Shown: positions 54,764-64,000 of the stretch, piece after piece
How the letters are laid out: every line of letters starts with the position of its first letter
Position numbering within the stretch: the first letter of the stretch is position 1
Source: Tillus elongatus
Taxonomy: Eukaryota; Arthropoda; Insecta; Coleoptera; Cleridae
Direction: 5' to 3'
DNA: 64,000 bases
NCBI GenBank assembly: GCA_964006375.1
Contig: OZ023265.1
Span: 117,193,858-117,257,857 of the forward strand
Notes under the pieces: generated by a model
The model's database searches: none
The model's input: only the letters and a program-made list of their open reading frames with translations
What the model was told of the DNA's origin: nothing
Made by a program: the position numbers and the translations under genes

Positions 54764-55359
54764 AACAAATACAAACATAACCTTAATAAACAATCAGACA
54801 GCTGGTATTCGACAAACACACACACATGGAGACCTGACTTGTAGATATCTATGGACACAGGTCAGACATCTTGGAACGCTTGTGACGTCATCACAGGTCA
54901 GACATAAGACAGTTAATACCTAACCTGACTTGTAGATATCTATGGACACAGGTCAGACATCTTGGAACGCTTGTGACGTCATCACAGGTCAGACATAAGA
55001 CAGTTAATACCTAACCTGACTTGTAGATATCTATGGACACAGGTCAGACGGAACATCTTACGTCATCTCAGGTCAGTTTCATAGAGAACCAGGGGTTGCA
55101 GCTGTCTATTACAGGTCAGCCATCTTGGAATGCTTGTGACAGATGTGACCTATGACAGGTTAGGTGACATTTGACATCTGTCAACACTGACAGGTCAGGT
55201 GACAGCTGACATTGACACCTGTCAGGTCAGGTGACATTGACACCTGTCAAAACTGACAGGTCAGCTGTCAACTGTCACAGGTCAGCGCATGCGCATGACG
55301 TCACGCGCATGCGCAGAAAAAAAGTGGAGGGGATGGTCCCAGGTGTCGGACTATCTACT
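54764..55359 (-). repeat. Polinton right terminal inverted repeat
   Basis: Inverse of 37,801-38,395. It contains the same ~98-bp tandem units and the same CRE/GCGCATGCGC cluster (~55,285-55,315) next to the terminus. Confidence 0.95.
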
Positions 55360-55365
55360 TGCGTG
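55360..55365. repeat. Polinton target-site duplication, right (TGCGTG)
   Basis: Identical to 37,795-37,800. Confidence 0.96.
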
Positions 55366-55479
55366 TTAACTGCAATTCACGATATTCGAGTTGCAGTAGA
55401 TTTATATTATGTAGACCGAATTAGAATAGATCATTTTTTAAGTGGGCGTACGCAAGCATTTGACGATAGTGAAGCATTT

Positions 55480-57022
55480 TAAGGGCACAGACGAGAGTGG
55501 TTCTGAAACAGAAATCAAGAGAATATTCTCAGGAATATTTAAAGTTTCGGTTTACAAGGACTGGTGTACATGAAGACGAAGCCTGTCTGTTGTTTGCTCA
55601 AAAATTTTGGCAGTAGACAGCATGACACCTAATAAACTTAAACGAAATTGGCAAACGCTTCATAGTGAGTACCTTAGCAAATCCTGAGAATTCTTGTTAT
55701 AACTAAAATCAACTGAAGAGTAAAAATGATTATAAAAAACCCATTGTGAATGAAAAAGCGTTACTTGCCTCTTACAAAGTTTGGTATCATATAACCAGAC
55801 CCAAAAAGCCTCACACCATTGGTGAAGAGCTTATTCTGCCAGCTGCAATTCAGATCGTAGAAACTGTGTTTTGAGATAATTGTCAAACAATTGCAGTCCA
55901 TACCTCTATCAAATAATACTGTTGTCCGTCGAATTCGTGATGTAGTTGAAGATGAACAGCACAGGTTTTCGGGGAGTTGCGTGACAGTTTTTTTTTAAAT
56001 TCAGGTTGATGAGACAACAGATAGCAATAAAGATGCTCATTTAATTGCCTATGTTCGATGTTGAGATGGTATGTCAGCAGTAGAAGAACTACTGTTCTGC
56101 AAACCAATAGAACTCAAAGCAATAGCACTTGCATTATTGGCTATCGTAAATGATTTTCTGAACGAGGCAAACATACAGTTCAAAAAATGCGTCGGAATAT
56201 ACACCGATGGTGTCCGTACGATGTCTGAAAAATTCCAAAGTATACAAGGACTTGTAAAACAAAAATCTCCACATTACATGATCCACAGAGAAGCTCTTTT
56301 TTCCAAAGAAATGAGTCCTGTTCTGAATATTCTGCTAACGACAGTGGTGCATAGTAAATAATATAAAAATGAGAAATTAATAATCTTTTCTGTACTTTGT
56401 AAAGACATAGGTGCAGTACATTCAGCGTTACCAGTATATTGCGAGGCAAGATGGTTATTACGTGGGACATTTTTGCAACGTATTTATGAATTAAGAGATG
56501 AAACCGCCATTTTTCTAAAAGATAAAAATCAACCGGAAGCCGAGAAGTTTCGAGATGCTTTATTTGTGAATTTGTGATGAAATTGAGCTACTTAGTCGAC
56601 ATATTCGAAAAACTAAATACCTTGAATCAAGTATTTTCTTGCTGACTTCAACTTGATAATAATTTAGGAGTGAATTAGAAGCTCATTAAATACTCCTGAA
56701 GATCTCCCAACTGCCGAAGAAGAAATCTTTATAGACTTGACGGCCAGTGGCGAAATCAAAGACAATTAATAATAGTTCACTCTTTGAATTTTGGGCAGGC
56801 TTGGATGATGAGATTTCTGCATTGAAAATAATATCATTTCGTATACTATTACCATTTTCAACATTCTACCTTTTCGAAACCAGATTTTTTGCGGTGGCTG
56901 CTTTAAAGACAAAATACAGATCTCAGCTAAATATAGAAAAAGATCTTATGGTGTCAATTTCTAATATTAAACCTTTTTTCGAACAACTTTGCTTTATAAG
57001 ACAGGCCCCAGGGGGTTACTAA
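55480..57022 (+). pseudogene. ZBED/hAT-type transposase relic
   Basis: Fragments in changing frames follow the order of ZBED5/SCAND3-like hAT transposases. FTRTGVHEDEACLLFAQK lies near 55,555 and KRFIVSTL near 55,640. VEELLFCKPIELKA and CVGIYTDGVRTMSEKFQS follow at 56,080-56,250, the latter with the (C)xDGA-type catalytic Asp region. PVYCEARWLLRG lies near 56,430. The C-terminal dimerisation part, KIISFRILLPFSTFYLFETRF and LKTKYRSQLN, lies at 56,830-56,945. Many stops and frameshifts make it dead. Its 5' end was probably separated by the Polinton insertion. Confidence 0.85.
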
Positions 57023-57248
57023 TAATTATATATCTTGTTTTAATTTAATATTGATAGATTAATTATTAAAGACATTATGCAGTACTAATACAATCCCATA
57101 TAAGTGTAATCTATTGATTTTCTTTCAGTAAAATAAATAATTTTTTTAATACATTTTTCTCTTTTTTTTTTCTCAATATGCTCTCGCCCCCCACTTACTT
57201 CTTTCACTCCTCACTGGGTGGGCGCGCCCGACAGTGTGAGAATCGCTG

Positions 57249-57420
57249 TTCAATGTAAAGGTTAGGGTTTTCATCAGACCAATGCCTTCAATTATTAAAG
57301 AAATTGAAGTCAAAAAATCAATAAGTACTTTGATTTTTACCTACAATTATCTTTATTGGTTGCCACGGAAAGGCTGAAGCCACCTTTGCCAGGGAAACGA
57401 TAGTTGTGGAACACTTTTAA
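57249..57420 (-). pseudogene. Mariner-like transposase relic, N-terminal side of the hAT insertion
   Basis: It starts with the right copy of the 8-bp duplication. On the minus strand it reads RHWSDENPNLYIE, which joins in frame with the fragment at 37,463-37,567. Upstream of this it is too degraded to follow. Confidence 0.75.
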
Positions 57421-57557
57421 GTTTACTATAGTCAGCTTCTACAAGTCCAACTACACCTACTTCTACATCCTCATTGGTAATTGACCGAAAACGAATGTGT
57501 TTTTAGCGAATTTTCGTAAAAAAATATTCTATTTTATATCCGGGACCAGTTTTAGAC

Positions 57558-57731
<174 letters not shown>

Positions 57732-57764
57732 GAGTGAGTTTTTTCGATGTTTAGTATAGGGATC

Positions 57765-59700
57765 TCGTAAACTACTGCAGAAACTTTTGAGTTACGACAT
57801 AAACTTGTGTTTTTTAATGGAAACCATAGTTGGCTGTGGCTTCATTAAATAGGTCTTTTTTCCTCTTTACAATGATATGAAACGCGATAATTATTCTAAG
57901 AAATAAAAAAATTACAGTGGTTTTCTTTTTTTTTCAAAGAAATTGGTTACCACGGAAACGGTTGTTTATTTCAAATAGCTAAAACCTGAATCTAAGTTTT
58001 CGCATATAGTTTACATAACATTTCTAATAAGAGATTTAACATAATAATTAACATAATAAAATTTTTTAAATCAAATTTGTTAAAAAGCGTTGAGTTATTA
58101 CTAATACACCACTAATTTTCTTTTGCAAAATCGAATACATCGCTTATTTATCGAAAGTTCTACCACTAATAGCAAAAGAATCTAGCCCGGTTTTCGAGAG
58201 GCAGTCGATGTTCATTTTTCATGTCAAATTTAACAGGTAACTGTGGATATAACTTTTAGTTGTAAAAGCTATTATTTTGGTAGCGACGTTTGTAGTTAAT
58301 TAATTATGAATTTTTCGAATCAAGAGAAACGGGCTATGTTTGAGTGTTACATTTTAAGTAATAAAAATGCAGTGCGTGCTAAAGAGCAATATTTTGAACA
58401 ATATTTTGATCGTCGCCAGCCCAGTTTGCCTACATTTGAAAGGCTTTATGATAATTTAGGGGCCTGTGGTTCCTTCACTAGGCCAAGAGACAGGATAAAT
58501 ACCATTAGTGCAGTGGCACAAATAAACGTATTGGCCAGTGTGACTCAAAATTATTCAACTTTAACTAGGAAGATCGCAGCAGAAGCCAGTACATCCCAAC
58601 GTACTGCCGTTAGGATACAAAAAATGCACAAATATCATCCTTACAAAATATCAACATCGTAAACATTGCATAACAAAGATCCTTCTAAGCGAATTGAATT
58701 TTGCACTTCGTTGCGAAATATGTGTGAAGACGACCCACAGTTTTCATCTAAAATAGTTTGTACGGACAATACTAGATTCATAAACTGCGGTATGTTCAAC
58801 AGACATAATGAGCATCTCTAAATCCAAGAAAATCCGTATTATGTTGAACAACGGAGACCACAAAAAAAAATTTGGTTTAATGTCTGATGTGGTGTCATTG
58901 GTTCAAAAATTCTTGGTCCGTACATTTTTGAAGGTACATTAACCGGTGACCACTATCTTCAGTTTCTCTAGAATGACTTTCAAGATATGCTAGGTAAAGT
59001 AAATTGGGCAACTCGTGCATCACTAGAGTGGTTTCAGCATGATGGAGCGCCGTCTCATAACCACCTACAAGTTCTGAACTTCTTAGACCAAACTTTTCTC
59101 AATTCCTGGATCGGAAAAAATGCACCAGTTACATGGTCTCCTGATCTGTCCGTTTTAAATTTCTTTTTATGGGGAACTGTATAAAATAAGGTGTACCGAG
59201 GGTCTTATGATACAGTAAATGATCTTAGAGAAGCCGTCCTAGACAATTTTGCCAATATCGATACACGTTCTATTAAAAAAGCGACAAATGCAATTTTCCG
59301 AAGGAGTATTTGCTGTCTCAATAATAATGGAGAATGTTTTGGACATTTTCTCTGAACTTCTTTTTATAGTTTCTATTTTAATTTAAAAAATTTATTTTGT
59401 TAATTACTATGTTAAATATCTAATTAGAAGTGTTGGGTAAACTATGTACGAAAACTTAGATTCAGGTTTTCGCTATTTAAAATAAACAATCGTTTCCGTG
59501 GTAACCAATGTTATTTTTTGTGAAAAAAAGAAAGAAAAGAAAACCACTGTAAAATTTTTATTTTTTAGAATAATAAGATCGTGTTTGAGATCAGTGTAAA
59601 GAGGAAAAATACCTTTTTAATGAAGCTACAGTCAACTATGGTTTCTATTTAAAAAACAAAACTTTATGTCATAACTCAAAAAATAGAGATCATTTTGAAA
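57765..59700 (+). mobile_element. Dead DUF4817-mariner transposon with ~300-bp inverted ends
   Basis: The left arm (~57,765-58,050) and right arm (~59,415-59,700) are inverted copies. They share aaaaccactgtaa, attggttaccacggaaacg, cctgaatctaagttttcg and catagttggctgt in matching order. A solo piece of the arm is at 23,037. Exact termini are not defined because the left end runs into a TA tract. Confidence 0.8.
58306..59355 (+). pseudogene. DUF4817-type mariner transposase relic
   Basis: The N-terminal 118 codons are open and give the DUF4817 helix-turn-helix (NQEKRAMFECYILSNKNAVRA, RQPSLPTFERLYDNL...GSFTRPRDR). They are followed by the TSQRTAVRIQKMHKYHPYK linker. The catalytic part survives in fragments: VCTDNTRFI at ~58,757, QHDGAPSHN at ~59,035 and WSPDLSVLNFFLWG at ~59,133. 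The C-terminus ends near 59,355. Stops and frame changes occur after 58,660. Confidence 0.88.
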
Positions 59701-59704
59701 TTTA

Positions 59705-60885
59705 CATATTTTTTCTTTATTAAGAACATATCTATCTACAACTTTCTCCTTTACACCTTTTTAATAAACTCAATACTAACGCAGCTAAATGCATTTAAAG
59801 AAATCGGCAAATATCAGTTTTTTTAAAATATCTAGTAATTCGTGACATTTTTTATAGAAACAAAAACAGTTCTGAATTGCATTCATACAACTGCACTACT
59901 TTCCCCATGATTGGTGCCCATCAGTAGTGTGCTAACAGGAAAGTAATTTCAGGGTGTTCGCGCTTGTCTTTTTTTTTTGGTCTGTCTGCAAGAACTGCAG
60001 TTCAGGTGTCAGGTGTTTTTTCTGAGTCTCTTGAGAGTGGTGTGCGAAAAGGGAGCCATAAATCGTCCTCTGACACCTCCTCGTGGTGGAACCGGGCAAC
60101 GGCGTAGCTGGCGTAGTTAGTACAGTGTATTAGTTAGAGATGTAATGCCTTCTTAAATAAATGTGTAAAACTTTCTGGAATTGTCACTAACAATTTTAAT
60201 AAAATTACAATTTCTTCAGGACGCCCAACTCCAGAAATACTTCTACTGACTCTCGTTCGTATGACTTCAATTTTTACATACTTTTCTTCACTTACGGTTT
60301 ATTAGTGCAAAACTAATGAAAATTCGCTACTGCACTGAACCAGTTTCGACAAATTTTCTCACCAGAGTACCATGGCGTATTTAGCTTGAATATTTTTGAC
60401 TGAAAACTACGTGTGGGAATATCTTGCAGCAATCACTATTGCGGTAATACAGTTAAGCAGTTTTTTCCGATTTTCTAAATAGAAAACGGTTTCTCACATT
60501 TCCGCAAACAGAAGATGCACAAGCTTAGGACTAAATGTCTTCAACAACAATAAATTCATAATTTTCTGATCAAGTACATCAAATTAAAGAAATATAAGAA
60601 GAAATTATGCTATCTTTCTAATAGTAGGTACTAAAATCACTGTAACATTGAACCACTAGCAGATAAAGAAAGATCAGAAATTTTCTATAAATTGTTGACT
60701 TTGTTTCTAACAGTAACGAGATATCTGTGGCATTTACGCTATTGTAATACTTTGAAATCTTACTAAGAATATTAATAAAATGCGCTTTCAGTGTCAACAA
60801 AATTTGCCATAATTTTATTATTTTCTGGGAATCTACCACACTTAACTTAGGAGAATTCAACGCTTTTCGAAAACAGGTATCACTC
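59705..60885. other. AT-rich spacer, nothing recognised
   Basis: Only short ORFs occur; no repeat family could be assigned. Confidence 0.5.
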
Positions 60886-60892
60886 GATTATA

Positions 60893-62254
60893 TACTGACT
60901 TTCCAAAAAGTCAGAGCACCCAGTAAATGTCGACCAATTGCAATAACATTTTATATGCTACTCTACTTTGTCTCTGATAAGAAATGAAAGCAATATGGAC
61001 AAAAAAATTTGACAGATGTACACTTTTATTATTTCGTTTTATCAAATAACTATCTCTACAAATTTGCGCTTTCTTCAGTTTGACGCAATATTTCATAGCA
61101 ATTTGTGCTCAATGTATCAAGTCTTTAAGTCATTATGCCTAGGCGCCGTTTACGGAACAATTACAATAATTTAAGTGAATTCAAAAGGGGGCCCATTTTT
61201 GGTATGCGGAAGCTGGTTTTTCAATCAGACCGCATAGGACGCAGTCTGTCAACTGTGTTATATTGTTGGTCCAGGTGGTCTGAAAAAGCAATCCACACCG
61301 TTGTCATGGATCCGGACGACTCTCAGATTCTCATCTGAGAATTGCCGCTTTACAAGACAGAGTTTTCACAACATGGTCGATTGGAAATGCTTGGTTGGAA
61401 GTTTGACAATACATAGTTTCTATGGCAACGATATGTCGCAGAATACCGGCTTTTGGGGTTCGTTCGTACAGACCATTTTTATGTCTCTTACAGACATATT
61501 GACATCGTGCTGCTCGGCTTGAGTGGTGTAATGGCATATTAAACTGGACTGATGTGTGGAATCGTGTTGTCTTCTCTGCCGAGTCCTGATTCTGTCTTTG
61601 GGTCCACGATGGTCACAGAAGAGTAAGACCTAAGAGACGATTACGTAGAGAACGCAGAAAATTTAGATCTTGCTGTGGAACGGCATATGGCTTTTACATG
61701 GGTGATAATGGTTTGGGGTGCAATAACATAGGGCAGGTCACCCCTAGTTTTATTGATATAAATATGGATGCAGCTGATCACATACGAAACGTATCGCAAC
61801 CTGTTACACTGCCAACAAGACAACGCACGTGGTCATACAGCGAGGGTTACTACAAGCTTCTTACAAGAAAACAACGTGAGGCTACTTTTATGACCTTCTT
61901 GCTCCCCAGACTTGTTACCAATTGAACATGTGTGAGATATGATTGGCAATCGATTGGATAATTCGCACCAACCACCAAATAAACCAGTTGACCTTAGTCA
62001 CCAAATTCAAGAAGCCTGGAATGTCAATCCTCAGGATACCATAAATTTCAATTTCAAGCATGCCCCGAAGAGTTATGGAATGCATAACAAACTGTAGCGG
62101 ATCCACTCATTATTCAGTAGCTTTATTATTTTGTAATATATAAGTTTGAAAATGTAATCATTTTTTTAGTTTGATTAAATACACGGTATGTATACATTTT
62201 ATAAAAAATGATCAGCTACTGCTGGATGCTCGGATTCTTTTCAAAGTCAGTATA
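60893..62254 (+). mobile_element. Dead Tc1-like transposon
   Basis: The left end tactgactttccaaaaagtc (60,893) and right end, inverse tactgactttgaaaagaatc (62,254), match over ~35 bp next to TA. The element is ~1.36 kb, normal for Tc1. Confidence 0.88.
61135..62095 (+). pseudogene. Tc1-like transposase relic
   Basis: It starts MPRRRLRNNYNNLSEFKRG, a typical Tc1 N-terminus, with helix-turn-helix remnants (IGRSLST...CWSRWSEKA). It continues in shifting frames: LEWCNGILNWTDVWNRVVFSAES near 61,530, with an Ala in place of the first catalytic Asp; WVHDGHRRVR; and DLLAPQTCYQLNMCEI near 61,890. Multiple stops occur. It is inactive. Confidence 0.85.
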
Positions 62255-62259
62255 TGTTT

Positions 62260-63085
62260 CATTTGCAATTTTACGGATGAGTCCCGACCTCGTTAAGGGG
62301 TTGAAGTTGCAGTGTTGAAATTAGTCATAAAAAGTATTCCCCTTGACATGCCAAATGAAGTGTTTACATGTACCTACAATGAGATATTAAGGGTGGTTGG
62401 TTTTAAATCGGACACTCTGTCTGACTTTGTCATATTAATGCGCAAACCTGTACATTTATAGTACGAATATAAATGTATCCAGATGGAATTCTTTGGAGAA
62501 TTAAGCTTGATAAAAAGCTCCATCACCTGCATTTGCTCGTTTCAGTTCTTTACTTTGAATCGACTAAAAGCAAGTTCAGGAAGTTTCAGTTGGCGGACTG
62601 GGGTCCTCAGAGGATCGAATCAGCTTTAGCCTGGTTAGAGGCTGAATTTCATGTTACAAGAACGAAGTAGCTGTCCTCTCAAGGGAGGCTGAATTCGCGT
62701 GGGGTCAACTTTGTTTATTTCTCCGTGAGCTGGTCGACGGTTTCGTTGCATCATTGCAAAATAAAGAAGCATGAATTATTCTTCGACGAAGTCCCGAAGG
62801 CTATATATATCGTTTTGTTGACGACTGAAAGCTTCTCCCAACATACGATTATGTGGCTCTAGTGCACGAGAGATTACTCTTAAATATGTTATATGCTTGT
62901 GTAAACTTACTACATATTGCGCTCATAAATTTAAATACAAAATGGCACTTGCCTGCAACATTAATAACTTCTGGTATACTTTGTGTTACAAAGTCTTGTC
63001 TACGCCCCTGGAACTTACTCTTGTAGTAACAAACATGACAAGTTCTTGCCTGGACAACTTGATGTGTTCGTTTTTAGCCAATTTT
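62260..63085. other. Spacer, nothing recognised
   Basis: Contains two unremarkable ORFs (62,473-62,670 and 62,897-63,094). No family, repeat or RNA gene is recognised. Confidence 0.45.
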
Positions 63086-63089
63086 TGTA

Positions 63090-63205
63090 GATAAAATTCA
63101 CCCTTGAGGAGATTGCGCGTTTTGAATTCCGAAAAATCTATTTTAAAAATGTGCGCAAAATAAGCCCCCCGGAAAGCATTTCAGAGATCAGTTTCAGGCT
63201 TAAAA
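63090..63205 (+). repeat. Diverged TAm family fragment
   Basis: It retains attcacccttgaggagattg, ttttgaattccgaaaaatct and gatcagtttcag in the order seen at 15,600 and 33,931. Confidence 0.55.
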
Positions 63206-63224
63206 TGTTTATATATAATCATGG

Positions 63225-63620
63225 AAGAGAGAACCTTCGGTAGTCCCGAAGGAAGAACGTGTGCCTCTGGATACAAGGGTCCCACATTCGATTCCCAGTA
63301 AAAGCGTCGTTATTTTTCAGCACCTTATATAAATTAATACCGACTGAGGTTGTGTCCTTGTGTTTGAAGCAAGTTGAATGCCCGCACCATCCGTCCTTCG
63401 GAGAGGGCATTTAGCCGTCTCTCTTGTGTACCAAACGTAGCTGGGCACCTAAAAGATCCCTACCCTCTTTACAGAAAGGACGAGATTCGGCAAGATTTTC
63501 AGGATAGTAAGGAGAAACTGCACCCTGGAGCCGGGGATTGGCCATAGTCGCGGAAATAGATCGACGTCAAAGAAACAAAATACATTTAGATACATACATA
63601 CATGATATATATGAAATGGT
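63225..63620 (+). repeat. SINE-like element, most complete copy
   Basis: The head at ~63,255-63,300 resembles a tRNA, with B-box-like cattcgattccc and an upstream gtgtgcctctggata. A body of ~250 bp follows, then a tail with an (ACAT)n run at ~63,593-63,605. The same body occurs in at least five other places in this window, all in the opposite orientation. A tRNA origin is inferred. Confidence 0.65.
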
Positions 63621-63816
63621 TATTTATATATTAATTATATATGTACACACATATCCCATGGTGTATCCAAAAGAAACCTAACTGATGTGGTGCGCGAAGT
63701 TTTTGTATTACCGCGTTCTGCCGCTAGAAGCGTATATAACTACCATTCCCGAGTCACTAACCCAAGCGTCGTCGCTACAGGAGGTTCTGTTCTCTGCGTG
63801 TGTTTTTTGTTTCTTT

Positions 63817-64000
63817 AAAGTCGGCCTATTTCCGCGACTATGGCCAATCACCGACGCCAGGGAGCAGTTTCACCTTACTATCCTGGAAATTTTGCCGGAC
63901 CTCTGCCTTTCTGTAAGGAGGGTAGGGATCTTTAACGTGCCCAACATCGCATAGACACGGGAACGACGGCTTTACGCCCCCTTCGAAGGGCGGAACGTGC
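63817..64000 (-). repeat. SINE-like copy, partial, leaving the window
   Basis: Contains tccgcgactatggccaatca, cgacgccagggagcag and gtaaggagggtagggatctt. It is inverted relative to 63,225-63,620 and cut by the window end. Confidence 0.8.

Larger units (their letters stand above)
37801..55359. mobile_element. Polinton/Maverick element, 17.56 kb, lacking DNA polymerase B
   Basis: About 595-bp terminal inverted repeats (37,801-38,395 and 54,764-55,359) begin AGTAGATAGTCCG and have matching 6-bp target duplications. Inside are the Polinton hallmark genes for integrase, packaging ATPase, adenain-like protease, major capsid and penton, with several extra genes. Protein-primed PolB, normally about 1,000 codons, is absent, and no remnant of it is seen apart from a possible N-terminal-like domain at 52,587-53,408. 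Inverted ends are nearly identical and most ORFs are open, so insertion is fairly recent. It lies within a hAT element. Confidence 0.97.
37576..57248 (+). mobile_element. ZBED/hAT-type transposon, split by the Polinton
   Basis: Left end CAGCGTTTCTCAACC (37,576) and right end, inverse CAGCGATTCTCACAC (57,248), are imperfect terminal repeats next to a perfect 8-bp duplication. Without the Polinton the element is about 2.1 kb. Its transposase relic lies to the right of the Polinton. A 12-bp-arm hairpin (37,661-37,687, loop CGG) lies in the left end. Confidence 0.93.

Overview
This is animal nuclear DNA, most likely from an arthropod. It is AT-rich, full of long (TA)n and (TTA)n tracts, and made almost entirely of transposable elements of many ages. 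A DUF4780-type LINE ORF1, Dong-like and RNase H-bearing LINEs, piggyBac, Tc1 and DUF4817-mariner relics, a tRNA-Glu(CTC) gene and a Polinton/Maverick all fit an arthropod, but the species cannot be fixed from sequence alone. No host protein-coding gene could be supported.

Layout. 1-10.3 kb: a decayed piggyBac transposase, a LINE RT remnant, SINE-like fragments and a Dong-like LINE remnant set inside (TAA)n. 10.9-16.1 kb: copies of a TA-microsatellite-containing repeat family (called TAm here), a foldback hairpin and a tandem duplication. 16.4-21.6 kb: a full-length LINE with both ORFs open, flanked by a 13-bp target duplication and inserted in a SINE-like copy. 23.3-27.4 kb: two dead mariner-like elements with long inverted ends. 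27.7-33.2 kb: nested foldback elements. 33.35 kb: an intact tRNA-Glu gene. 33.9-35.3 kb: another TAm copy. 36.6-37.5 kb: a LINE RT fragment. 57.7-62.3 kb: a DUF4817 mariner and a Tc1 relic. 63-64 kb: SINE-like copies.

The main object is a 17.56-kb Polinton/Maverick (37,801-55,359) with about 595-bp terminal inverted repeats and a perfect 6-bp target duplication, TGCGTG. It lies inside a ZBED/hAT-type transposon (37,576-57,248; perfect 8-bp duplication TTCAATGT), which itself interrupts a mariner-type transposase relic. The Polinton has four transcription blocks. The left (+) block holds a secreted matrix-metalloproteinase-like protein with a hemopexin domain and four proteins of unknown family, two of them tandem paralogues. 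The central (-) block is the morphogenesis block: PLA2/pVI-like protein, adenain-like protease, broken penton, double-jelly-roll major capsid and a 163-aa protein. The next (+) block holds the A32/FtsK packaging ATPase, a PW-type protein, a fibre-like small protein and a chromodomain integrase. The right (-) block holds a nuclear-type unknown and a zinc-finger protein whose N-terminus resembles the region ahead of Polinton DNA polymerase B.

The polymerase itself is absent. The element therefore looks like a nearly intact virion-and-integration cassette that has lost PolB and one capsid gene and carries a host-derived extracellular protease. Whether it can still move or be packaged would depend on helper elements.
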